Source: WJMT01 sp964599635
GTDB taxonomy: Bacteria; Acidobacteriota; Aminicenantia; Aminicenantales; Aminicenantaceae
Reading direction: 5' to 3'
DNA: 64,000 bases
Assembly: GCA_964599635.1 (NCBI GenBank)
Contig: CAZRGM010000003.1
Coordinates: 7,630-71,629, forward strand
Part shown: piece after piece, positions 24,492 to 33,672 of the stretch
Position numbering within the stretch: the first letter of the stretch is position 1
Layout of the letters: the number at the start of each line of letters is the position of its first letter
Notes under the pieces: model-generated
The model's database searches: none
The model's input: only the letters and a program-made list of their open reading frames with translations
What the model was told of the DNA's origin: nothing
Made by a program: the position numbers and the translations under genes

Positions 24492-25094
24492 ATGAAGAGA
24501 AATTTCATATTCTTAAATCAGTTTAAAGTTCATATAGAAAATAAAAGGATATTCATCCGTCTTGGTTATAAAGGGAAAAACAGCAAAATCAATGAATCCG
24601 TCATGAGATATATAGATGAACTTCAATCAAAGCTTCCTGATTTGATCAAACCTCAAGCTGTTTATTCCATTCTCAATTATGAAGAAACAAACAAACATCC
24701 TGTTTTTAAGGGAGCTGAAAAAATTGCGTTATGTCTCTGCACCTTAGGCTCTGACCTCGAGAAAAAATGTTCCAGATTAATAGAACAAGGGGATGTTCTC
24801 AAAGGATTTGTACTGGACATCTTGGGTTCTGAAGCCGCTGATGATATAGCGAGACAAAGTGACCATATGATTGCCCAAAAAGCAAGAGAGATGAATTTAT
24901 GGCCCAGTAAAAGATTCAGTCCGGGATATGGGATTTGGGATATCAAAGAACAAAAATATGTGTTTGATGTCCTGCCTTCAGAAAAAATAGGAGTCTCCCT
25001 TACAGATGCCTGTATCATGACTCCCCGCAAATCTGTATCCTTTCGGATTAACTTCTATAAAAACAAAGAATTCTCTACCCGGAGATTTTCATAA
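24492..25094 (+). CDS. MetH activation-domain-like protein
   Basis: 200 residues. The C-terminal half matches the reactivation (AdoMet-binding) domain of B12-dependent methionine synthase: RFSPGYGIWDIKEQKYVFDV and KIGVSLTDACIMTPRKSVS are the key substrate-binding strings. The N-terminal part (KIALCLCTLGSDLEKKCSRL, DILGSEAADDIARQSDHMIA) is the alpha-helical lead-in. As a free-standing protein it may reactivate an oxidised corrinoid protein such as the one at 20638, or complete a split methionine synthase with the Hcy domain at 14759. It has no Shine-Dalgarno site. It converges with the membrane-protein gene at 25138. Confidence 0.8.
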   Translation: MKRNFIFLNQFKVHIENKRIFIRLGYKGKNSKINESVMRYIDELQSKLPDLIKPQAVYSILNYEETNKHPVFKGAEKIALCLCTLGSDLEKKCSRLIEQGDVLKGFVLDILGSEAADDIARQSDHMIAQKAREMNLWPSKRFSPGYGIWDIKEQKYVFDVLPSEKIGVSLTDACIMTPRKSVSFRINFYKNKEFSTRRFS

Positions 25095-25137
25095 TTCTCG
25101 CTGATCCATTTTTTATAATAGGTTTTCCTTTCTGTTC

Positions 25138-26028
25138 TTAGACTCTTTGGCCCCCAGAAGTAAAAAACCTCATCTGGGCGGACTGAAAAGCCACACTCAG
25201 CCAGCTTCGGGCAAAGATAAAGATCTGGCCCCATAGAAAAGCCAAAATGACCATGACCACAGTCTGGGTGGGAATAAGAACATCAATAAGCCAGTAAAAA
25301 ACGGCCATCAAAATCCCTGTGACCACCAGTATATAATAAAGAGCTAAAGTGCGGCCCAGTTTTTTCAGAACAAAACCCAGGGACCAAAACATATCCCGAA
25401 AAACTTTTCTTGAATTTTCCAAAACAATCTTAATCCGCGCATAGTCCATGACCATAAGAACAAAGAAATAGAAGAAAACAAAAACCGCCAATCGAGCCCA
25501 GAACATAACAAAAACCATTTTCTCATTATTCCCTTGGTTTGTTAGAAGCCCCGCAAATAAATGGAAAAAGAGATTGATTAGAAAAAAACCCACCCAGATA
25601 ATAAGAGAATAAATCATCAGACGAAAAAAACGGCCGAAAAACCGGCCCGCTCCTTGAAAGAAAAGAGAGGCAAACCTTTCTTTTTTTTCATTTGACTCCG
25701 AACCCAGAAAGATACTTAAAGAAAAAAGGATTCCTCCCCTGAGAAAAATGCCGGCTAGAGAATAGAAAAAAAACAGAATGATCCCCACGGAAAGAATCGT
25801 TCCGAGCTCACCGCTGTGATGGACTAAAATATCCTGGATCACACTGAAGTCTCCCTTTTTCATTAATGTTTCCGCTTTGGCACTCCAACTAAGGGCATCA
25901 GATAGAAAACCAGAGATAAGAAAATACAGAATGGAAGCAAATAAAAAATTGACCAACCATAAAATAAAGACCATTTTAGGCCTTAAGGCATCTTTTGTTC
26001 CTTGAAAATAGCTTTTCCATACTTTCAT
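25138..26028 (-). CDS. Multi-pass membrane protein of unknown function
   Basis: 296 residues with six to seven predicted membrane spans, for example MVFILWLVNFLFASILYFLI near residue 20, ILSVGIILFFFYSLAGIFL near 100, LMIYSLIIWVGFFLINLFF near 140, and VFVMFWARLAVFVFFYFFVL near 180. I do not recognise a named family. The gene starts 12 bp after the M1 peptidase gene on the same strand, so they probably form an operon. Confidence 0.6.
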   Translation of the reverse strand: MKVWKSYFQGTKDALRPKMVFILWLVNFLFASILYFLISGFLSDALSWSAKAETLMKKGDFSVIQDILVHHSGELGTILSVGIILFFFYSLAGIFLRGGILFSLSIFLGSESNEKKERFASLFFQGAGRFFGRFFRLMIYSLIIWVGFFLINLFFHLFAGLLTNQGNNEKMVFVMFWARLAVFVFFYFFVLMVMDYARIKIVLENSRKVFRDMFWSLGFVLKKLGRTLALYYILVVTGILMAVFYWLIDVLIPTQTVVMVILAFLWGQIFIFARSWLSVAFQSAQMRFFTSGGQRV

Positions 26029-26040
26029 CTTCGCCTCCTG

Positions 26041-27984
26041 TTAACCTGCAATAAAAGAGAGCAGCTTCTGGAAAAGAAGCATCAAGCTTAAAGAATATTT
26101 GGTTACGGCTTCTTTTTGGGGTTCAAGAAGACGTGAATTATTCAGATAATTAATATCCAACACCACTTTGTTATCCGGGTCAACGGAGGCTGATTTGAGC
26201 TTAACAGGCTTGTAATAGATAAACCGCCTCCATCTTTCCTCACCGCTCCAGGTCTCATGGATTTCTTCTCCATCTTCAAATTTGATGAGGATGTCCTGAG
26301 GAAAAGTCCACTCCCCTTTGCGGACCACAGTCACGATGTTCTTATAGTTTTTCTTTTCTTCTCCCTTTTCTTTTTCCTCTTCTTTGAAAAGAACTTCTCC
26401 ATCATCAAAGATGCCTTGAGGCTCTTTGATTTCCTGTGAAACTACCTGAGATACAGCATAGTCCAAAGTGCCCGGTGTTTTAAGAAATTGATCAAAGAAC
26501 CAATCAAGGTCCTGTTCGCTTACTTCTTTTGCCACATCAATAAAATCCTGAGTCTGGGGATGACGGAAACGCCATCTTTCAAAATAGGTTCTCAAAATCC
26601 GGCTCATGGTCTCTTCTCCGAGATAGTTCTCCAGCATCATAAGAACAAAAACGGATTTGGCATAGGAATTGGCACTGTAGATGGCTCCAGAATAGAACTC
26701 CCATGATTTTTTAAATATAGGATCTAAGGGAGTTTTTTCCATAACATTCATCCTCTGCATGTGAAAATCTCCTATTTTTATGCCGAGGAAATCGAACATG
26801 GAGGTTTCTTTCCCATAGTAATGGCTCATGGCCTTGACCTCTGAATAGGAATTTAATCCCTCGTCCAGCCAGGGTTCTTCGAATTCATTGGAAGCGACCA
26901 TTCCATACCAGAAATTGTGCCCAAATTCGTGAATGGTGACCATTTCAGTCATTCTGACCCCTTCAGGGACAAAAGAGGCCCCCCCTGCTGTAAAAAGAGT
27001 CGGGTATTCCATGCCTCCGGCTCCCATGGCCCTTAAAGGCGGATCGACCAGGGTAATGGTTTCGTAAGGATAGGCTCCATAGTTGGTGCTGTAAAACTCG
27101 ATCCCGTTCCTCAAAGCGCTTTTATACCTTTCAGCAAGGTTTCGGTGCTCTTTTTGGATGAGAAAAATCATCTCTGTGTTGATCCTGGGTTTATCCAGAG
27201 TGAAGAGTTCGCGTATTTCAATGAAATTCGGGGAGGCCGTCCAGGCAAACTCATGCACATCTTCCTGGTAATGAGTGTAGGTGATGGTTCCGTCCTCATT
27301 TTCAGTTCGGGCAATCCTTTTTCCTGTGGCTCCCACCACATAATCATCAGGAACGGTTATCTCCACTTCATAGACACCAAAATCAGCGAAAAATTCAGAC
27401 TCCGCATGATATTGATGGCAGTTCCATTTTCCTGACTCCCAAACACCTATCTTAGGAAACCACTGGGCAACCATAAAAAAATCATCATAAAAACCGGACC
27501 TGGCAAAAACCTTTGGTAATTTTGAAAGAAATTCAATCTCCAGATTGACCTTATCCTGAGGCTGCACAGGTTCTGGAAGAGACAAACTCATGACCGTTCG
27601 ATCCTCCTTATTATCATCATCAGGATGGATGAACTTCATAGCCTCCGTCAGATCAGGGCCCCTTGATAGCCTCACAGACTTGATGTCTATATAACCCCAA
27701 TGATCCTCATCCATCTTAAAACTTCGGCTCTCTCCCCCGCTTTCTATCATAAAAGTAGAACGGTTGTTCTTAAAAGCATTGAGGTAAAGATGGAATTGAA
27801 GCTCTGAGACAGGAACTTCAGAATCATTCAACCAGGTTAGAATCTGATGGCCTGTGACCGTCTTTTCCTCAGGATTAAGCTGAGCTTTAATCCGGTAATC
27901 CACGATGTGCTTGCTCCAGGATGCCAAAACCGGCAGCGGAGACAAGAGACCTAAAAAAAGTAGGGCAGCCATCCATTTTTTCAT
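26041..27984 (-). CDS. M1-family metallopeptidase, exported
   Basis: 647 residues. The zinc site HEFGH at 352-356 is followed 18 residues later by Glu375 in WLDEG, the M1 gluzincin pattern; the substrate-binding GAMEN motif appears as GAGGMEY. A Sec signal (MKKWMAALLFLGLLSPLPVLA) exports it. The C-terminus ends in a hydrophobic segment SLSLMLLFQKLLSFIAG that could anchor it. It would trim N-terminal amino acids from peptides in the periplasm. The membrane-protein gene follows at 12 bp. Confidence 0.88.
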   Translation of the reverse strand: MKKWMAALLFLGLLSPLPVLASWSKHIVDYRIKAQLNPEEKTVTGHQILTWLNDSEVPVSELQFHLYLNAFKNNRSTFMIESGGESRSFKMDEDHWGYIDIKSVRLSRGPDLTEAMKFIHPDDDNKEDRTVMSLSLPEPVQPQDKVNLEIEFLSKLPKVFARSGFYDDFFMVAQWFPKIGVWESGKWNCHQYHAESEFFADFGVYEVEITVPDDYVVGATGKRIARTENEDGTITYTHYQEDVHEFAWTASPNFIEIRELFTLDKPRINTEMIFLIQKEHRNLAERYKSALRNGIEFYSTNYGAYPYETITLVDPPLRAMGAGGMEYPTLFTAGGASFVPEGVRMTEMVTIHEFGHNFWYGMVASNEFEEPWLDEGLNSYSEVKAMSHYYGKETSMFDFLGIKIGDFHMQRMNVMEKTPLDPIFKKSWEFYSGAIYSANSYAKSVFVLMMLENYLGEETMSRILRTYFERWRFRHPQTQDFIDVAKEVSEQDLDWFFDQFLKTPGTLDYAVSQVVSQEIKEPQGIFDDGEVLFKEEEKEKGEEKKNYKNIVTVVRKGEWTFPQDILIKFEDGEEIHETWSGEERWRRFIYYKPVKLKSASVDPDNKVVLDINYLNNSRLLEPQKEAVTKYSLSLMLLFQKLLSFIAG

Positions 27985-28031
27985 GGTAGGACTCCTGTTA
28001 TGAAGTTAGAAAATTATTCCATACCTATTTA

Positions 28032-28130
28032 GTCTGAACTATTCATAAAAAAATAGCGATTTTTTCATTATAAATTTATTTTCAGCTCTATGCAAAGTTA
28101 TTTAAGAAACGACTTTTTCAAGAAATTTCT
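28032..28130. repeat. Partial copy of the dispersed element
   Basis: TCTGAACTATTCATAAAAAA at 28032 followed by ATAGCGATTTTTTCATTA and CGACTTTTTCAAGAA matches the left half of the copies at 60571 and 63790. The core and right end are missing. It begins about 48 bp upstream of the M1 peptidase start. Confidence 0.6.
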
Positions 28131-28176
28131 CATGGATCTAAGATAAAGGAAATTTTCTTTCTAGTTTGATCAATCA

Positions 28177-28206
28177 TTGACAGAAGAAGTTCTTTTTTAA
28201 TATTGT
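28177..28206 (+). promoter_or_regulatory. Candidate promoter of the diguanylate cyclase gene
   Basis: TTGACA (28177-28182), an 18-base spacer and TATTGT (28201-28206), giving a leader of about 113 bases. The 341-bp gap otherwise holds only the partial repeat. Confidence 0.45.
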
Positions 28207-28325
28207 TTTTAATGATATAAAAGAGAGGGGACAGAAAAATTTTGATCCTTCTCTCTCGAAGAGATAATAAAGTTTATAAAAGTAGTTGAGCCTGTCTTAT
28301 TTCTCCAGATTAATGAGGATTTCTC

Positions 28326-30131
28326 ATGAATAAAAGCACTAAAGAAAAATGTGAACGTCAGTTAAAAGAAGCTCAAAAGAGGGCTAAAGAGCTTGAGAAT
28401 AAAAGTGATAGACCAGATCTTCTCGAGAGGCTGAAAAGCTATGAAGAAGCCATTGATTCCTCTGAAGATTTAATCATATCCCTGAGCAGTGATTATACTA
28501 TTCTTTTTATTAACCAGACTCTTGCAAAATATCTCTCAGTGGATAGAAATCAGATAATAGGAAGATCCCTGAGAGAAACCGTGGATAAAAAGGTCTTCAA
28601 TGAAGTCATAAAACCTAAGTTTAAAGAGGTTATTCAGGGAAATACTATTAAAATGGAAATGTCCTATGATTTTCCAGGAGCGGGCAAACGTTATTTATCA
28701 GTACTTTTCTCGCCGCATAAATACCTGGAAAAAAATGAAAATACTGCGGTTGGAGTTCTCCGAGATATAACTGACCGGGTACTGATGGAGAATGAGATCA
28801 AAGAAAGTGAAAAGAAATACAAAGATCTTTGCAACAGTATGAATGACACGGTATGGGTTATAGATTTTGATGCTAACTTTATCGATGTCAATGAAACAGC
28901 GGTCAGTAGACTGGGGTACACAAGAGAGGAGCTTCTTTCAATGGGTCCGGCAGAAATCGATTCCAGCTTGAATAAGAAAGAAATAAAAGAACTTGCCAGA
29001 GCGATGAAGACTGATGAAGTGCAAGTCTTTGAGACTACCCATGTCACCAAAGACGGAACAATCATTCCGGTTGAGATAAGCTCCAGCCTTTTCTTCTATA
29101 GAGGGGAAAAGGCCATTCTCAGTATAGCCCGGGATATCACACGCCGCAAGAAAGCTGAAGAGACTTTGATCGAAGAGAGAAACAAGCTGAGAGGGCTCCA
29201 CCATGCCGTTGATCAACTCCAGAAATGTGAGACAGAAGATGAGATCTGGGATAAAGCCCTTGAAGTGACAACGAATATTCTGAAGTTGGATCTGTGTATC
29301 TTCTATGTAAGAGAGGAAGATAAACTGGTTCCCAAAGCCGTAAGCAGAGCCGCTCTTCCGGAAGGATTAACAACACATGGTCTGGATGAAGGAATCGCCG
29401 GTAAGACCTTTCGCAAGCGCAGAACCCTACAAGGTGACGATATGAGAAAATGGAAAGAAGCGAAACTGATCAGGGAAGATGTGAGGTCATTTATAAGTAT
29501 ACCCATCGGCAAAATCGGCGTGGCTCAGATCTTATCCACGAAAAAGGGAGCTTTTAGCCGCCAGGATGTAAGTCTGGCTGAAATTTTAGCCGGACATCTC
29601 CGTGAGGAAGTAGGCAGAATCCGGCTAGAAAACGAACTTCGCGGACAGGCCATCCGGGATCCCCTGACCGGTTTGTTTAACCGCCGCTACTTTGATCAAT
29701 TCATTAAAAGGGAAGTTAAGCGCGCCAAGAGATACGGTCATCCCCTTGGAGTTTTGATGATCGATATAAATAGGTTCAAAGAAATCAATGACCGGTTCTC
29801 TCATATAGTCGGGGATAAAGTGCTGGCTGAAACTGCCCGTTTACTGAAAAAAACCGTTCGTGATATCGATATAGTAGCGCGCTACGGCGGAGATGAATTT
29901 ATGATCATTTTTCCTGAGACAAACGGGGAGCCCTCGGAAGTTATCATTAATCGAATAAGAAAAAATCTTGATCAATGGAATAAAAAACAGGATATCATGG
30001 ATTTCCCTTTAACGCTGGCTATGGGCGCCTCTTATTTGAAGCCGGGAACTGACGAGACTCTAGAAACCGTCATAAAAAAAGCCGACCAAAAAATGTATGA
30101 AGATAAAAAAAGACAGAAAAGAATTGATTGA
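28326..30131 (+). CDS. Diguanylate cyclase with PAS-PAS-GAF-GGDEF layout
   Basis: 601 residues, no membrane segment. An N-terminal coiled coil (about 5-45) is followed by two PAS domains (about 40-155 and 160-275; each ends with the RDIT motif), a GAF domain (about 290-435) and a GGDEF domain (about 440-600) beginning RDPLTGLFNRRYFD. The active-site loop GGDEF is intact at 521-525, and the inhibitory I-site RxxD is present as RDID at 512-515, so the enzyme should make cyclic di-GMP and be product-inhibited. A GAGG site precedes the ATG. The gene stands alone. Confidence 0.93.
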   Translation: MNKSTKEKCERQLKEAQKRAKELENKSDRPDLLERLKSYEEAIDSSEDLIISLSSDYTILFINQTLAKYLSVDRNQIIGRSLRETVDKKVFNEVIKPKFKEVIQGNTIKMEMSYDFPGAGKRYLSVLFSPHKYLEKNENTAVGVLRDITDRVLMENEIKESEKKYKDLCNSMNDTVWVIDFDANFIDVNETAVSRLGYTREELLSMGPAEIDSSLNKKEIKELARAMKTDEVQVFETTHVTKDGTIIPVEISSSLFFYRGEKAILSIARDITRRKKAEETLIEERNKLRGLHHAVDQLQKCETEDEIWDKALEVTTNILKLDLCIFYVREEDKLVPKAVSRAALPEGLTTHGLDEGIAGKTFRKRRTLQGDDMRKWKEAKLIREDVRSFISIPIGKIGVAQILSTKKGAFSRQDVSLAEILAGHLREEVGRIRLENELRGQAIRDPLTGLFNRRYFDQFIKREVKRAKRYGHPLGVLMIDINRFKEINDRFSHIVGDKVLAETARLLKKTVRDIDIVARYGGDEFMIIFPETNGEPSEVIINRIRKNLDQWNKKQDIMDFPLTLAMGASYLKPGTDETLETVIKKADQKMYEDKKRQKRID

Positions 30132-30218
30132 GATGATCTCCACTAATCCAATTTCAAAATCAAGATCTCTGCCAACTAAAGGATGACTCGCATCGATCTG
30201 ATCAGAAATTGATTAAAA

Positions 30219-30425
30219 TTATCCCTGATACTTAAAAGATACCTTTATTTTGGCTCGATAGGCAGTGATCTTATCGTTTTCCAATTTCATATCCAGCTCC
30301 ACAACCTCAGCAATCCGAATATCTTTTAAAGATTCCGTGGCTTTTTCCAAAGCGTTCCTGGCTGCTTCTTCCCAGGAATTGGGGCTGGTACCGATAAGCT
30401 CAATCACTTTATAAACACTATCCAT
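30219..30425 (-). CDS. Dodecin-family flavin-binding protein
   Basis: 68 residues, the standard dodecin size. VYKVIELIGTSPNSWEEAA and the pattern ending AYRAKIKVSFKYQ match the beta-alpha-beta-beta fold that assembles as a dodecamer storing flavin. The ribosome site AAGGAGGAGGG is strong. It lies between the cyclase and the BNR protein gene. Confidence 0.9.
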   Translation of the reverse strand: MDSVYKVIELIGTSPNSWEEAARNALEKATESLKDIRIAEVVELDMKLENDKITAYRAKIKVSFKYQG

Positions 30426-30522
30426 AACCCTCCTCCTTAAAATGGATATATTGAATGATCTCTCATTTTTTTTTATTCTACATTATATTTCTTTTAAATA
30501 AAACAATCTTGAATAGTTCAGT

Positions 30523-33500
30523 CTATTTAAATTCGATTTTCTTTGGAGCTCTGATTGTCTTGACTTCGTTCTCTTCCAAAACTCGATTCAATTCAGGAAT
30601 ATTCTCTTCAATGAGTGAATTCATACGGCTCACAAGTTTTCTAACCGCCTGGCTGAGCTGTTCCAGCATAAAAAGATCTGTTTCTGTCGGTCTCGACGGA
30701 TACCCTCCTATGGAAAGAGATAGCATCAAAGTCATCTCGCTTATGGAACCACCTCTCAAAGCATATTCCAGAGAGCCTCTGTAACCGATTCCTTTAGGAA
30801 TGATATCTTCTTCTAGGGCACTAAATTTCTCCTCAAAAATCTGAACGGCTTTCTCAGCTTTCTCCGGAAGTGAATCTCCTTCTTTTTTCGTTTCCTGTAG
30901 TTTGTCGATCTGTCTTCGGATACTCTTGGCCCCAGTTACAGCCATTCCTATTTTTCTGGAAAGGTTCATGGCTTCCACTTGCTTTTCTATTTTTAGAGCT
31001 CTCTCTTCCTCTTCCATTTCAAACTGAGGATCCGGTTTGACTTCAGCCTTTTGTTTTAAAATTTCATCCCCCACACTGAGTTCAATCTCATATTCTCCAG
31101 ACGACACCTGAGGAAGAGCCACCATACCCAAACCTCCTGTTTTAACCGGTTCCCCATCTTCTGTTCTCGGTGTAAACTGCAGATTCCATACATAACTCCG
31201 GACTCCTTTCTTATTGAGAACTCTTATCTGATAAAACTCTTCTCCATCTTGATTTTTGATGGAAATTATGTTTTTTCCCTTTGGTTGATCTTTAAAATAG
31301 ATATGAATACCTAATCCGTATCCAGGATTTTCTCCAGTATACACAGGCCCACTGTACGAATCACCCTTCGAAGAGATAAAATGCTTTGCAGCAGCCCTGA
31401 TTGAAAATATGTGATAGGGTTTATCAAGAATTTCTTCAGTCATCTCCTGAAGGGGCCGAATGTCATCCATAATCCAAATCCCTCTTCCGTGTGTTCCAAT
31501 GATCAGATCATTGTCTCTGGGGTGAACCGCGATATCCCTGACCGCCACTGTAGGAAGATTGTTTTTTAAAGAAAACCAGCTCTTCCCCCCATCCAGAGAG
31601 GCATAAATTCCGAATTCCATTCCCACAAAAAGCAGATTCTTGTTTCTCAAGTCCTCCCGAACGACATGAATCCATCCAAAAGGAAGGTTTCCCTTAATAG
31701 GTGTCCATGTTTCACCAAAATCCGTGGTCTTATAGAGATAAGTGCTGTAGTCATCACTTCGATGTCCGTCAAAGGCGGCGTAAGCTGTACCTACCTCAAA
31801 ATGAGATGCTTCAATCCGAGTGCACCAAGTATGAGGAGGAAGGTTGGGTATATTTTCCACCACATTTTTCCAGTTCTTCCCCCCGTCTTTGGTGATCTGA
31901 ACATTCCCATCATCAGTGCCGCACCAGATCACTCCCTGTTCCAAAGGAGATTCAGCAATGGTGTATATGGTGCAGTGCACTTCAGCTCCGGTGTTATCAG
32001 CGGTGATCAGCCCCCCGGAATCCTTTAATTTATTCGGGTCATTTGTAGATAAATCAGGACTCACAATCTCCCAGGAATATCCCTGATCTGGGCTTTTAAA
32101 CAAATAGTTTCCGCCTGTATAGATGGTTTTGTGGTCATGAGGAGAAATAAACACCGGAGAATTCCAGTTAAACCTGTAAGGAGGCTCATCGAGGGCTGCT
32201 TTTGGCTTGATGTCCTTGCTCCGGTCTATCTCAAGATTGTACCGGTAGAGGCCGTTCATTTGAGAATTGCCATAGACGATATTGTAATCTGTGGGATCAA
32301 CTTCACAGTAAAATCCATCTCCTCCTCCCACGCTGTTCCAGTGTTCATTGATGATCCCACCTGAATCCAGACTGTTGCTGGGGCCTCCCCACACTCCATT
32401 ATCCTGAAGCCCACAGTAAACATAATAGGGATCCCTCATATCATATCCAACCTGATAGACCTCCGCTAAAGCCATATGTTTGATGGGCTGCCAGTTTTTT
32501 CCCTGGTCATAGCTTATATCAATCCCTCCGTCGTTTCCATCAATAAGGTGCTGGGGATTATGGGGATCGATCCACAAGGCATGATGATCCGGATGTGTAC
32601 CCGAAGAGATGGCCCTAAACTTCTGTCCCTTATCTTTCGACACATACAAACCTCCGGAGAAAACATACACCACCCTATCATCTGTGGGATCCACCCTTAT
32701 TTGGCTGTAATAAAAGGGTCTGAAATTTACTTGTATATAAGTCTTGTTATCACACATCCTCTCCCATGAAGTCCCTTTGTCTTCGGATCGCCATATCCCT
32801 CCGTCTTCATGCTCGATGAGAGCATAGACCACATTGGGACTGCTCCGGGATACGTCCAGTCCGATCCTCCCCATGATTCCTTCAGGAAGATCTTTGACAA
32901 GCCGCTTCCAGGTCTTTCCTGAATCTTCAGTTTTATAGATACCGCTTCCCGGACCTCCGCTGTAAAAGTAATAAGGGTATCTTTGATAGTCCCACGCTGC
33001 CGCATACAGGATGAGGCTGTTCGATGGGTCTATAACCAGGTCAGCTATTCCTGTGCTCTCATTCACATAAAGAACCTTCTCCCAGTTTTCTCCGCCGTCT
33101 GTGGTTTTGTATAGGCCCCTTTCCTCATTTTTTCCCCAGAGATGGCCCAATGCCGCTACATAAACGGTCTCAGGATTATTTTTATCAATAACGATCCGAC
33201 TGATATGACGAGTGTCCTTTAATCCCATATTTTCCCAGGTTTTTCCGCCGTCTGTCGATTTATAAACTCCATCACCAATGGTGACACTGTTTCTAGAGGT
33301 GGCTTCCCCTGTTCCAACCCATATCACATCCGGATTAATCTGACTAACGGCAATATCCCCGACAGAAACAGTGTTTTCTTTATGAAAGACAGGTTCCCAC
33401 GTGATACCGTTATTTTCTGTTTTCCATACCCCGCTGGGTCCAATGGCTGCATAGATAATCCAAGGCTCATCTTCAACCACTTCGATATCCACGGTTCTTC

Positions 33501-33645
33501 CTCCCATAACAGCGGGTCCTATGCTTCTCCAAGATAGGTTTTCAAAAATGTCCCCCACTTTCTCGGCACTCTGGGCATGAACCAAAGAATAAACGATGAA
33601 AAACAGAAATAACATGGATTTAAATAATTTTTTTATTCTCATCAT
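30523..33645 (-). CDS. Secreted BNR/sortilin-like repeat protein
   Basis: 1040 residues with a Sec signal (MLFLFFIVYSLVHAQ). At least eleven Asp-box motifs of the type SxDxGxTW are visible, for example KSTDGGKTW, KTEDSGKTW, ITKDGGKNW and ASLDGGKSW, which build one or two large beta-propellers as in VPS10/sortilin and BNR glycosidase-like proteins. After about residue 740 comes a beta-rich domain and then a helical C-terminal region (EMEEEERALKIEKQVEAMNL). Such proteins are abundant in peptide- and sugar-degrading bacteria and are often called glycosyl hydrolase, without evidence of catalysis. The start follows GAAGGAGGG. Confidence 0.85.
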   Translation of the reverse strand: MMRIKKLFKSMLFLFFIVYSLVHAQSAEKVGDIFENLSWRSIGPAVMGGRTVDIEVVEDEPWIIYAAIGPSGVWKTENNGITWEPVFHKENTVSVGDIAVSQINPDVIWVGTGEATSRNSVTIGDGVYKSTDGGKTWENMGLKDTRHISRIVIDKNNPETVYVAALGHLWGKNEERGLYKTTDGGENWEKVLYVNESTGIADLVIDPSNSLILYAAAWDYQRYPYYFYSGGPGSGIYKTEDSGKTWKRLVKDLPEGIMGRIGLDVSRSSPNVVYALIEHEDGGIWRSEDKGTSWERMCDNKTYIQVNFRPFYYSQIRVDPTDDRVVYVFSGGLYVSKDKGQKFRAISSGTHPDHHALWIDPHNPQHLIDGNDGGIDISYDQGKNWQPIKHMALAEVYQVGYDMRDPYYVYCGLQDNGVWGGPSNSLDSGGIINEHWNSVGGGDGFYCEVDPTDYNIVYGNSQMNGLYRYNLEIDRSKDIKPKAALDEPPYRFNWNSPVFISPHDHKTIYTGGNYLFKSPDQGYSWEIVSPDLSTNDPNKLKDSGGLITADNTGAEVHCTIYTIAESPLEQGVIWCGTDDGNVQITKDGGKNWKNVVENIPNLPPHTWCTRIEASHFEVGTAYAAFDGHRSDDYSTYLYKTTDFGETWTPIKGNLPFGWIHVVREDLRNKNLLFVGMEFGIYASLDGGKSWFSLKNNLPTVAVRDIAVHPRDNDLIIGTHGRGIWIMDDIRPLQEMTEEILDKPYHIFSIRAAAKHFISSKGDSYSGPVYTGENPGYGLGIHIYFKDQPKGKNIISIKNQDGEEFYQIRVLNKKGVRSYVWNLQFTPRTEDGEPVKTGGLGMVALPQVSSGEYEIELSVGDEILKQKAEVKPDPQFEMEEEERALKIEKQVEAMNLSRKIGMAVTGAKSIRRQIDKLQETKKEGDSLPEKAEKAVQIFEEKFSALEEDIIPKGIGYRGSLEYALRGGSISEMTLMLSLSIGGYPSRPTETDLFMLEQLSQAVRKLVSRMNSLIEENIPELNRVLEENEVKTIRAPKKIEFK

Positions 33646-33672
33646 CCCTCCTTCCCTATAATTTTTTTAAAC

